From NCBI RefSeq assembly GCF_030056665.1, contig NZ_JASHIG010000041.1: a stretch of DNA of 55,762 bases; one strand, written 5' to 3'. The translations under genes and the position numbers were made by a program. Shown piece after piece: positions 1 through 8,384 of this stretch. Under the pieces are notes generated by a model. It worked only from the letters and a program-made list of their open reading frames with translations, was not told where the DNA came from and did no database searches. The stretch comes from Flectobacillus roseus (GTDB taxonomy: Bacteria > Bacteroidota > Bacteroidia > Cytophagales > Spirosomataceae). Within the stretch, counting starts at the first letter, position 1; each line of letters opens with the position of its first letter.

Positions 1-48
1 GAATTTGATAGGAAATTGTATTATTCAAAGTTTGGATAGTTATCAAAT

Positions 49-80
49 AAAAAATCCACCCGTATTTGAGTGGATTTTTC
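49..80 (-). terminator. Rho-independent terminator of uvrC
   Basis: A 10-bp perfect inverted repeat (AAAAATCCAC at 50-59, GTGGATTTTT at 70-79) with a 10-nt loop lies 45 bp past the uvrC stop. Read on the minus strand it ends in a T run. The A and T tracts on both sides would let it also stop a plus-strand transcript entering from the left. Confidence 0.75.
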
Positions 81-123
81 GTAGGTCTTTGCTGGAAAAA
101 GTAATTTTCAAGGGAAGCCTTTA

Positions 124-1935
124 TTACTCTGGATTAATGATTTTGAGTTGTTCTTTGAGTGATTTAGCTTTGGCTTTACCCAATAGCGTTTCTAATTCTT
201 CAAGAGGGGCCTCATAAATCTTACTAACCGTTCCAAAATGTTTTAATAGTTTGGTTGCTGTTATCTTTCCTATTCCTTCAATATTTTCGAGTTGACTAAT
301 AATAAAATTCTTACTGCGTTTGTCTCTGTGTTTAGTAATACCAAAACGGTGCGCTTCATCTCTTAGGCGCTGTATAAGCTTCAATGACTCTGATTTTTTA
401 TCAATGTAAAGAGGAATACTGTCTTCAGGAAAATAGATTTCTTCAAGTCTTTTGGCAATACCAATAATCGGAACTTTTCCATAAAGGTTTAAAGCTTTTA
501 ATGCGTCACACGATGCCGAAAGTTGTCCTTTTCCACCATCTATAATAATTAAATCAGGCAGGTCTGCTTCTTCTTCCAAAAGTCTTGAGTAACGACGTGT
601 TATTACTTCATACATTGTGGCGAAGTCATTTGGACCTATTACTGTTTTAGGAGTAAAGTGGCGATAATCTTTCTTTGAAGGAATCCCATCTTTAAAACAA
701 ACCATGGCAGATACAGGATTTGTACCTTGAATATTGGAGTTATCAAAACATTCGATATGTCTAGGAAGAGTCTTGAGTTGTAAATCATTTTTTAAGGTAA
801 GCAAAACACGCATTTTACGATCGCCACCGCTTTCTTCGGCAACTTGTCGGTCAGCTTTTTCTTTTCTGAAATACAATACATTTTTAAGAGACATATCCAG
901 AATTTTTCGTTTGTCTCCAATCTGTGGAAGGGTATTTTCAACACCTTTAAGCTCTATAGCCAACGGAATATTTGTGATAACTTCTTTGGCTTCACTCTGG
1001 TATTTATCGCGCATTTCCCATACCATCATGGTCAATATGTCTTCATCTAGCTCGTCGAGTTTCTTTTTTACATCCCATGTTTGAGTTTGAGTAATAAAAC
1101 CATTCGTAATTTTCATGAAATTTAAGAATGCTGTTTGCTCATCAGAAACAATCGAAAACACATCAACATCCTTAATATTGGGATTGACAACTGTTGATTT
1201 ACTTTGGAATTTATCTAGTACCAAAAGCTTTTCTTTAAACTCTTGGGCTTCTTCAAATGCAAGTTTTGAGGCTGCAGCGAGCATCATTTCCTCAAAATAT
1301 CCCTTCGGTAAACTCAAGTTTCCTTTAAGAATATGTTTTGCTTGGTCTATTTCAGCAATATATTCATCCTCTTTTTGTAATCCCTCACATGGACCCTTAC
1401 AGTTACCGATATGATATTCAAGGCAAACCTTAAATTTGCGATTATTAATATTAGAAGGAGTAAGATTGAGGGAGCAAGTTCTGAACTTATAGAGTTGCCC
1501 AAACATCTCTAAAATCGCATACATGGCTTTTTGATTGGCAAATGGGCCAAAGAAAGTCCCCAGTTTACGATCTACTCTTCGAGTGGTAATTACCTTTGGA
1601 AAAGGTTCGTTTGTGATACAAATAAAAGGATACATCTTGTCGTCACGCAACAAGATATTAAACTTGGGTTGGTATTTTTTAATAAGATTATTTTCCAAAA
1701 GGAGGGCATCAAATTCTGTATTCACAATCGTAAACTCGATTTTACGAATTTGACTAACAAGCCTTTTGGTTTTTCGGTCGTGCTGATTTGATTTTACAAA
1801 ATAGCTGCTAACACGATTTTTAAGATTTTTAGCTTTACCAACATAAATAACAGTTCCTTCGCTATCAAAATATCGATACACACCGGGTTCTTCGGGAACT
1901 TTGGCCAATTCGGCCTTATAATCAAAATCACTCAT
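124..1935 (-). CDS. uvrC: UvrABC excinuclease subunit C
   Basis: Makes the dual incision in nucleotide excision repair after UvrA/UvrB damage recognition. The 603-residue product has the usual UvrC order: GIY-YIG nuclease domain at about 13-95 (GVY at 18-20, YVGKAKNLKNR at 31-41), a cysteine-bearing region near 155-190, a UVR (UvrB-binding) segment near 205-240, the RNase H-like C-terminal nuclease (ECFDNSNIQGT, LIIIDGGKGQLSA) and terminal helix-hairpin-helix motifs (IEGIGKITATKLLKHFG). The reading frame extends upstream to a TTG at 1956, but the ATG at 1935 is preferred because AAAGGA lies 9 nt before it. It stands alone, divergent from xylA. Full length with no damage seen. Confidence 0.97.
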   Translation of the reverse strand: MSDFDYKAELAKVPEEPGVYRYFDSEGTVIYVGKAKNLKNRVSSYFVKSNQHDRKTKRLVSQIRKIEFTIVNTEFDALLLENNLIKKYQPKFNILLRDDKMYPFICITNEPFPKVITTRRVDRKLGTFFGPFANQKAMYAILEMFGQLYKFRTCSLNLTPSNINNRKFKVCLEYHIGNCKGPCEGLQKEDEYIAEIDQAKHILKGNLSLPKGYFEEMMLAAASKLAFEEAQEFKEKLLVLDKFQSKSTVVNPNIKDVDVFSIVSDEQTAFLNFMKITNGFITQTQTWDVKKKLDELDEDILTMMVWEMRDKYQSEAKEVITNIPLAIELKGVENTLPQIGDKRKILDMSLKNVLYFRKEKADRQVAEESGGDRKMRVLLTLKNDLQLKTLPRHIECFDNSNIQGTNPVSAMVCFKDGIPSKKDYRHFTPKTVIGPNDFATMYEVITRRYSRLLEEEADLPDLIIIDGGKGQLSASCDALKALNLYGKVPIIGIAKRLEEIYFPEDSIPLYIDKKSESLKLIQRLRDEAHRFGITKHRDKRSKNFIISQLENIEGIGKITATKLLKHFGTVSKIYEAPLEELETLLGKAKAKSLKEQLKIINPE

Positions 1936-2104
1936 AGAATTAATTCCTTTGTACAATAACTAGAACAACAAATCTACTTAAAAAATCAACGGTGGATGAG
2001 AAATGTTTGAAAGCTATTATCAAAAGTAAGTCGGTCTAAATCCACTCATTCTTAGCAATAAATTCATTCGATAAGAATAGAGAATTAAATTGTTTTAAAT
2101 ATTT

Positions 2105-2133
2105 TTTGATTCAAAGATATAATTGTATTTTCG
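2105..2133 (+). promoter_or_regulatory. Possible xylA promoter
   Basis: TTTG at 2105-2108 and TATTTTCG at 2126-2133, 17 nt apart, resemble the Bacteroidota sigma-A elements (TTTG near -33, TAnnTTTG near -7). The last triplet is TCG instead of TTG, so the match is imperfect. The AGAAC repeats lie just downstream, where a bound repressor would block transcription. Confidence 0.4.
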
Positions 2134-2150
2134 TGGTAAAATAAAATAAC

Positions 2151-2170
2151 AGAACAGTACAGAACAGTTG
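2151..2170 (+). promoter_or_regulatory. Tandem AGAAC operator candidate of xylA
   Basis: Two head-to-tail 10-nt units, AGAACAGTAC and AGAACAGTTG, followed by an inverted CTGTT at 2175-2179. The first 16 nt recur exactly upstream of susC (4864-4879). A 10-nt period puts the units on one face of the helix, as expected of a protein-binding site. The likely ligand is the GntR-type regulator encoded at 3624-4640 (inference). Confidence 0.6.
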
Positions 2171-2214
2171 TTGTCTGTTTTGCAAAAAGCTAACTAAAAA
2201 ACAATCCCTATAAG

Positions 2215-3546
2215 ATGGCAAACATTACATTGGGCGATAAAGAATATTTCGCTGGTATTGGTAAAATTCAATTTGAAGGTCGTGAATCAGACAACCCACT
2301 TGCATTCAAATGGTACGATGAAAATCGTGTGATTGCTGGTAAAACAATGAAAGAGCATTTGCGTTTTGCGGTTGCTTATTGGCATACATTCTGTGGACAA
2401 GGTGCAGATCCATTTGGTCCGGGAACACAGCAATTTCCTTGGGATGTAAAGGCGGGTGCTGTTGACAGAGCAAAAGATAAAATGGATGCGGCTTTTGAAT
2501 TTTTTACTAAAATTGGTGCTCCATATTACTGTTTTCACGATATTGACTTAGTTGATGAAGGTAACTCAATGAGCGAGTACGAATCAAACCTACAGTCAAT
2601 CGTTGACTATGCAAAGCAAAAACAAGCAGCTTCTGGCGTGAAGTTATTGTGGGGTACTGCAAACGTATTCTCTAACCCTCGTTACATGAATGGCGCATCT
2701 ACAAACCCAGACTTCTCGGTGGTTGCACATGCTGGTACACAGGTAAAAAATGCGATTGATGCTACAATTGCCTTAAATGGTGAAAACTACGTATTCTGGG
2801 GTGGTCGTGAAGGTTATATGACCTTATTGAATACAGACATGAAACGTGAATTAGCTCACATGGGACAATTCTTAACGATTGCTCGTGACTATGCTCGTAA
2901 AAATGGATTTACAGGTAAATTCTTCATTGAGCCTAAGCCTTGTGAGCCAACGAAACACCAATATGACTTTGACTCAGCAACTGTAATCGGATTCTTGAAA
3001 GAATATGGTTTAGAAAACGATTTCATGTTGAACCTTGAAGTAAACCATGCTACTTTGGCTGGACACACGTTCCAACACGAATTACAGGTGGCTGTGGATA
3101 ACAATATGTTAGGAAGTATGGATGCTAACCGTGGTGATTACCAAAACGGATGGGATACTGACCAATTCCCTAACAACTTGAATGAATTAACAGAATCTAT
3201 GTTAATCATTTTAGAAGGAAAAGGTATCACACAGGGAGGTATCAACTTCGATGCTAAAATTCGTCGTAACTCTACTGATTTGAATGATATTTTCTATGCA
3301 CACATTGGTGGTATGGATTCATTTGCAAGAGCTTTGGTAATTGCAGATAATATTTTGACTAAATCACCATACAAGAAAATTCGTTCAGACAGATATGCTT
3401 CATTTGATTCGGGTAAAGGAGCAGAATACGAAGCAGGTAAATTATCATTAGAAGATTTGCGTGATATTGCATTAGCACATGGTGAGCCAGCTCGTACAAG
3501 TGGTAAACAAGAGCTTTTGGAAAATATCATTAACCAATACATCTAA
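2215..3546 (+). CDS. xylA: Xylose isomerase
   Basis: Cytosolic enzyme interconverting D-xylose and D-xylulose, the entry step of xylose catabolism. The 443-residue length fits group II xylose isomerases. Family signatures seen: WHTFCGQGADPFG near 61, ENYVFWGGREGY near 196, FIEPKPCEPTKHQYDFD with the metal-ligand Glu, NLEVNHATLAGHTFQHE and SMDANRGDYQNGWDTDQFP with metal-binding His and Asp. The ATG at 2215 matches the family N-terminus. No xylulokinase gene is in the window. It carries the same upstream repeat as susC and is separated from the adjacent regulator only by a shared terminator, so induction by a pentose through that regulator is likely (inference). Confidence 0.97.
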   Translation: MANITLGDKEYFAGIGKIQFEGRESDNPLAFKWYDENRVIAGKTMKEHLRFAVAYWHTFCGQGADPFGPGTQQFPWDVKAGAVDRAKDKMDAAFEFFTKIGAPYYCFHDIDLVDEGNSMSEYESNLQSIVDYAKQKQAASGVKLLWGTANVFSNPRYMNGASTNPDFSVVAHAGTQVKNAIDATIALNGENYVFWGGREGYMTLLNTDMKRELAHMGQFLTIARDYARKNGFTGKFFIEPKPCEPTKHQYDFDSATVIGFLKEYGLENDFMLNLEVNHATLAGHTFQHELQVAVDNNMLGSMDANRGDYQNGWDTDQFPNNLNELTESMLIILEGKGITQGGINFDAKIRRNSTDLNDIFYAHIGGMDSFARALVIADNILTKSPYKKIRSDRYASFDSGKGAEYEAGKLSLEDLRDIALAHGEPARTSGKQELLENIINQYI

Positions 3547-3580
3547 AAGTAAAAGTTCGTATTAACAGAATAATGGATAT

Positions 3581-3616
3581 AAAAAATCCCTCTTACGCTT
3601 GTGAGAGGGATTTTTT
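3581..3616. terminator. Bidirectional terminator, xylA / gntR-type regulator
   Basis: A 13-bp perfect stem (AAAAAATCCCTCT at 3581-3593, complement at 3604-3616) with a 10-nt loop sits between the convergent genes. Flanking A and T tracts let it work on both strands. Confidence 0.85.
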
Positions 3617-3623
3617 GTGATAT

Positions 3624-4640
3624 TTATAAACTACCACGAACAATAAGTGAACATGGGCTTGCGACTTTTCCTTTTTGTCTATTCCGAACCATTCTTCCTG
3701 CAAGTTTTCCCATTTTTTGGAAGTCATTTGAGATAGTTGTTATACCATCTTCTCCCAAAATTTGTTTGATGGGCGTATCATCATATGTGAGCAAACCAAC
3801 ATCTTCACCAAGCTTTAATCCTTTTTTGTTAACATGATTCATAAAGCGTATGATATCACTTTCGAGAAAAAGAATATAAGCCTGTCCTGCCTCAATACAA
3901 TCGACTTCGAGGTTATCTATAATGCGGGAGTCGATGCCAAAATCGTTGGTAAATCTTTTAAATCCTTTGGTAATACCGTTAGGAGTATATTGAAATTGGT
4001 TTTTACTGAGAAAGAGTGTAATTGCTTTGTATTTCTTAAGAAGTGGTAGCGCTTCCTGTAAACCAGAGTAGATATTTTCTTCAAAATTTTGATACAATAC
4101 CGCGTAGTCATTGTCAAATTCGTCTATGTCAATATCTAAAACCAATAGTTTATCCTTTGGTATTTGTCCTACAATATGCGATACATCCTCATTGAAGTGC
4201 GGCATGACGATATAAAAATTGTAGTTGCCTATATTGTTAACAAGTACATTCTCAAATACTTTTATATCATGATAGTGGAAAAACAAATTAATAGACACAT
4301 GATCGCCTAGTGCTTCTTTGAGCGAGTGAAACAAGGTTTCTTTGTAGGCATTCATCGCATCAAATAGCACAAACACGTGCATAGTCGTTTGCACGTCAGT
4401 TGACGCTACAAAATATCCCTTTCCATGTTGAGCCGCCACAATACCACGTTCTCTCAATTCTTCATAAGCTCTAATAATAGTCATACGTGCAACACCCAGT
4501 GACTGAGTGATTTCATTGATTGTAGGCAGTTGGTCACCACGTTGTAGGGTGCCATTCTGAATTTTTTCAATGATATCATCAATGAGTTGTTGGTATTTGG
4601 GTTTTTGAGCATTTGGCTCTATTTGTAAATATTTGCCCAT
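3624..4640 (-). CDS. GntR-type transcriptional regulator with sugar-binding-like domain
   Basis: The 338-residue product has an N-terminal GntR winged helix-turn-helix (about 12-80: PKYQQLIDDIIEKIQNG, LPTINEITQSLGVARMTII, ERGIVAAQHGKGYFV) followed by a LacI/periplasmic-binding-protein-like domain (about 90-335) that would bind a small sugar effector. This arrangement is common for pentose regulators of Bacteroidota. It sits between xylA and the susCD operon, whose upstream regions share the phased AGAAC repeat, so it probably controls both. Whether it represses or activates, and whether the effector is xylose, arabinose or an oligosaccharide, cannot be read from sequence. ATG start at 4640. 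Confidence 0.85.
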   Translation of the reverse strand: MGKYLQIEPNAQKPKYQQLIDDIIEKIQNGTLQRGDQLPTINEITQSLGVARMTIIRAYEELRERGIVAAQHGKGYFVASTDVQTTMHVFVLFDAMNAYKETLFHSLKEALGDHVSINLFFHYHDIKVFENVLVNNIGNYNFYIVMPHFNEDVSHIVGQIPKDKLLVLDIDIDEFDNDYAVLYQNFEENIYSGLQEALPLLKKYKAITLFLSKNQFQYTPNGITKGFKRFTNDFGIDSRIIDNLEVDCIEAGQAYILFLESDIIRFMNHVNKKGLKLGEDVGLLTYDDTPIKQILGEDGITTISNDFQKMGKLAGRMVRNRQKGKVASPCSLIVRGSL

Positions 4641-5088
4641 CTTTAATAATAAATGATTCCAGTCCTAGTGCCTAAAATGGATAATAGACCAAGTTAGTCA
4701 GGAAATTGCTGATATGAAAATTTTGCTTGGTGGTGCGATTAACTTAAGTAGAATAAGTGTGACAATCGATAAAGCAATTATGTGTGGTAAAACTAATAAG
4801 TTTTTTATAAAAAAATGAAGAAATATTTGCATGAAAAAAATATTATATAGAATTTTACTTCATAGAACAGTACAGAACACGGTAGAACTTGTATTTTTCT
4901 AACACTATTATATGAAGACACTGCATTTTCACTATTCTGTTATTGTATTTTTCTAATTTTTGGAGTAATTCAAAAAAAACTAAAAAAAATCCACAGTTTC
5001 AAACTAAAGAAAGGAGGTCACCACCAGACAGTAAAGGCACATCGTAACTAATCGTTTTCAGTTCATTATTATCCAAAAAACCAATTAT
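4641..5088. other. Divergent intergenic region, regulator / susC
   Basis: This 448-bp stretch holds no gene. It contains the three-unit AGAAC repeat at 4864-4888 and two TATTTTTC boxes (4892-4899, 4946-4953) that could be degenerate -7 elements for susC, although neither has a well spaced TTTG upstream. AAAGGAGGT near 5010-5018 is a strong Shine-Dalgarno-like string but lies about 70 nt before susC with no start codon at proper distance. Confidence 0.5.
4864..4888 (+). promoter_or_regulatory. Triple AGAAC operator candidate of susCD
   Basis: AGAAC occurs three times at exact 10-nt spacing (4864, 4874, 4884). The first 16 nt equal those upstream of xylA at 2151-2166. The repeat directly precedes a possible -7 box at 4892-4899. 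It is interpreted as the binding site of the neighbouring GntR-type regulator. Confidence 0.6.
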
Positions 5089-8000
5089 ATGAAAAACAAA
5101 TTACTAAATTATTTCAAGCATGTTTGTGTCTTGAGTTTAATGCTATTGTATGCTGTTTCAACAGTAGCTCAAGATAGAAAAGTAACAGGTAAGGTTGTTG
5201 GTGCAGACAACCAAGGTATTCCAGGTGTGAGTATTATGATTAAAGGCACACGTACTGGTACCACATCAGATGCTAGTGGTAGTTTTTCTATCAATTCAAA
5301 ATCTTCAAGTGATGTACTCGTGTTCTCGGGTATTGGTTTCAAAGCAAAAGAAGTTAGTGTAGGCGGTCAAACATCACTCAATGTAGTATTGAGTGAAGAT
5401 GTATCTGCTTTAGAAGAAGTAATCGTAACGGGTTATGCTACGACTAATAAAAAGGAATCTACCGCTGCGATTTCAACTGTAAAAGCAAAAGATTTAACGG
5501 CTGTTCCTTCAGGTAACGTAGAGCAACAATTACAAGGTCGTGTAACTGGGGTAACTGTTATTACTAACGGTCAACCTGGTACAAGTTCGATTATCCGTGT
5601 ACGTGGTTTTGGTGCACTAGGAGGTAACGAACCTTTATATGTTGTTGATGGTGTTCCTGTTGGTTCAACGGACTTCTTATCTCCAGATGATATTGAGTCG
5701 ACAACTGTATTGAAGGATGCTGCTGCAGCTTCAATTTATGGTGCTCGTGCAGCAAACGGTGTAATCGTATATACAACAAAGAAAGGAACAAAGAAAGCAA
5801 GAAAATTGGAAGTTAGCTATGATGGTTTGATTGGTTTTACAGACCCCAACGTAGCTGGAGCTCCAAAAATGTTGTCTCCACAAGAACAAGCAGATTGGAC
5901 TCAACAGGCATATAGAAATAACGCTGCTGCTAACGGTACAGCGGTACAATATACACACCCTCAATATGGTTCTTCTGCAACTGCGACATTACCAGACTAT
6001 TTGTATGCAACTGGTGTAGGTAGTGGTATTAGAGGTACTGTAGATATTAATGCTCTTAGAGCTGCGTATGCGGCCAATCCTGGCAACACATTTTTGATTA
6101 AGCCAAATAAGGCAGGAACAAACTGGTACGACGAAATTACTCGTGTAGCACCAATTCAAAGACATAGTCTAGGATTCAGTGGTGGCACCGAAAGTTCTCG
6201 CTATTATATTGGACTAGGTGTTCAGGATCAATCTGGTATCTTATTAGCTAATAGCTTCAAACGTTATTCATTCCGTGCGAACACAGAATTTGATTTGTCG
6301 AAAAAAGTAAGAATTGGTGAAAACTTACAATTTACTTATCGCTCAGTAGTAGGTCAAGCGGGTGGAAACAATGGTTTGGGTATTGCTGATTCAGAATCAG
6401 AAGTTTTGGCAGCTTATCGTATGCCAACTATCATTCCTGTGTTTGACGAGTTTGGAAGCTATGCTTCTACAATCGCTCAAGGTTTTAACAACCCTCGTAA
6501 CCCAGTTAGACGTTTGATGTTAAACAACAGTAACGATGGTAATTTTAATGTTAATGGTTTTGGAAATATCTATTTAGAAGTAGATCCAATCGAAAACTTG
6601 ACATTACGCTCAAGTATTGGTGGACAGTATAATAATTATTACTACAAAGATTATAATTATAGATATTTGGGTGATTCAGAACCTGAAGCATCTAATAGCT
6701 TTAGCGAAGGTACAGGCTACTCTTTCTCTTGGGTATTTTCAAATACAGCAAGCTATAAGTTGAAACTTAACAAGCATGCTGCTACAATTTTTGGAGGTAT
6801 TGAGGCATTAAATACAGGTGTTGGAAGAAACATTGCAGGTTCAGGTATTAATCCATTCTCAATGGATTTAGATTACGTTAACTTATCAGTTGTACAAAAC
6901 CCTGTAGTAAACTCATCTTTATTTAGTGGAGTAAACTTCTACTCTCTATTTGGTAAAGTTGACTATAGCTTCAACGACAAATATTATTTAACTGCATTGG
7001 TTCGTCGTGATGGTTCATCAAGATTTGGTGCTAATAGCCGTATTGGTGTATTCCCTGCATTTTCAGCAGCATGGCGTGTAACTAGTGAAGAATTCATGAA
7101 AGAGATTCCATTTATCTCAGACTTGAAGATTCGTGGTGGTTGGGGACAAATGGGTAACTCAAATAACGTGAACCCTAATAACCAATACTCATTGTATGCT
7201 TCTGATCGTGGTACTTCGTTCTATCCAATCTCTGGAACTAACAATGGTGCTGATGCTGGTTTCTTTCGTTCTCGTATTGGTAATGCTGATGCAAAATGGG
7301 AAACAGCAGTTACAACTAACATAGGTATCGATGCAACATTATTGAATGGTAGATTTGAAGTAGTATTAGACTGGTGGAGAAAAGATACAAAAGATTTGTT
7401 GTTTCAAGTGCCTCTTGCTGGGGTAGTTGGTTCATCTGCGTCTGCTCCTTCTGTAAATATTGCTAGTATGATGAACTCAGGTATCGATTTCCAAATCATC
7501 AATAAAGGTAAATTGACTAAGGATTTGAAATATGATTTAACTTGGAACAGTTCATTCTTGAAGAACGAAATTTCTTCATTAGCACCAAATGTAACATACT
7601 TTGAAGGAACAACATACCGTGGTATTTCTCCAATTCGTAACGCTGTAGGTCAAAGTATTTCATCATTCTTTGGATATGAAGTAATTGGCTACTTTGCTAG
7701 TGCTGACGAAGTGAAAAGCTCTCCTGCTCAAGATGGTGCTGGTGTGGGTCGTTTTAAGTATAAAGATCTCAATGGTGATGGTAAAATTACGCCAGATGAT
7801 AGAACATTCATCGGTAGTCCAGTGCCTACATATACTGGTGGTGTAAATATCGGCCTTCAATATAAAAACTTTGATTTCTCTACTTATATCTATACATCTC
7901 TTGGAAACAAAATCTTCAACATGTCGAAGTGGTTTACTGACTTCTTCGGAACTTTCGAAGGTTCTGGTAAAGGTGTAAGAGCGAAAGATTCTTGGACTCC

Positions 8001-8331
8001 TGCATTAGGTAATAGTGCTCAAGGACCAATTTGGGAAAGTGCTTCAAACTTGTCAACAAGTGGCGCTTCTAACTCATGGTACGTAGAAGACGGTTCTTAT
8101 TTAAGAATGCAGAACCTTTCTATAGGTTATACTGTACCAAAATCAGCTCTTACAAAATTAGGTCTTTCTAGAGCTCGTATCAGTGTATCAGCTAACAACA
8201 TCTTTACAGTCACTAAATACAAAGGTCTAGACCCTGGTGTTGGTGGTGCTGTAGATACAAACTTTGGTATCGATGTTGGTAACTATCCTGTAACTCGTAG
8301 CTTTAACGTTGGCTTGAACTTAGGCTTTTAA
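5089..8331 (+). CDS. SusC-like TonB-dependent outer-membrane transporter
   Basis: Outer-membrane barrel that, with its SusD partner, imports oligosaccharides or other nutrients using TonB energy. The 1080-residue protein has a signal peptide (about 1-27, ending in STVA before Gln28), a carboxypeptidase-regulatory-like domain (about 30-110), a TonB-box-like segment (EEVIVTGYAT), a plug (RVRGFGALGGNEPLYVVDG, LKDAAAASIYGARAANGVI) and a long beta-barrel ending in SFNVGLNLGF. It is 53 bp upstream of susD, the usual pair. The shared AGAAC repeat with xylA suggests a xylose-containing substrate, which is inference. No glycoside hydrolase is next to it. Confidence 0.95.
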   Translation: MKNKLLNYFKHVCVLSLMLLYAVSTVAQDRKVTGKVVGADNQGIPGVSIMIKGTRTGTTSDASGSFSINSKSSSDVLVFSGIGFKAKEVSVGGQTSLNVVLSEDVSALEEVIVTGYATTNKKESTAAISTVKAKDLTAVPSGNVEQQLQGRVTGVTVITNGQPGTSSIIRVRGFGALGGNEPLYVVDGVPVGSTDFLSPDDIESTTVLKDAAAASIYGARAANGVIVYTTKKGTKKARKLEVSYDGLIGFTDPNVAGAPKMLSPQEQADWTQQAYRNNAAANGTAVQYTHPQYGSSATATLPDYLYATGVGSGIRGTVDINALRAAYAANPGNTFLIKPNKAGTNWYDEITRVAPIQRHSLGFSGGTESSRYYIGLGVQDQSGILLANSFKRYSFRANTEFDLSKKVRIGENLQFTYRSVVGQAGGNNGLGIADSESEVLAAYRMPTIIPVFDEFGSYASTIAQGFNNPRNPVRRLMLNNSNDGNFNVNGFGNIYLEVDPIENLTLRSSIGGQYNNYYYKDYNYRYLGDSEPEASNSFSEGTGYSFSWVFSNTASYKLKLNKHAATIFGGIEALNTGVGRNIAGSGINPFSMDLDYVNLSVVQNPVVNSSLFSGVNFYSLFGKVDYSFNDKYYLTALVRRDGSSRFGANSRIGVFPAFSAAWRVTSEEFMKEIPFISDLKIRGGWGQMGNSNNVNPNNQYSLYASDRGTSFYPISGTNNGADAGFFRSRIGNADAKWETAVTTNIGIDATLLNGRFEVVLDWWRKDTKDLLFQVPLAGVVGSSASAPSVNIASMMNSGIDFQIINKGKLTKDLKYDLTWNSSFLKNEISSLAPNVTYFEGTTYRGISPIRNAVGQSISSFFGYEVIGYFASADEVKSSPAQDGAGVGRFKYKDLNGDGKITPDDRTFIGSPVPTYTGGVNIGLQYKNFDFSTYIYTSLGNKIFNMSKWFTDFFGTFEGSGKGVRAKDSWTPALGNSAQGPIWESASNLSTSGASNSWYVEDGSYLRMQNLSIGYTVPKSALTKLGLSRARISVSANNIFTVTKYKGLDPGVGGAVDTNFGIDVGNYPVTRSFNVGLNLGF

Positions 8332-8384
8332 TCGTTCTTAAGTACAAGCAACAGTAATTCTAATTTTAAAATCGAAATCCATTT

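Noticed and set aside
5..217. 70-codon plus-strand frame at the left edge
   Set aside because: It runs through the uvrC terminator hairpin and the uvrC end in antisense, with no family resemblance.
5008..5020. Strong Shine-Dalgarno-like AAAGGAGGT upstream of susC
   Set aside because: It is about 70 nt from the susC start, no nearby start codon with an open frame exists, and Bacteroidota seldom use such sites.
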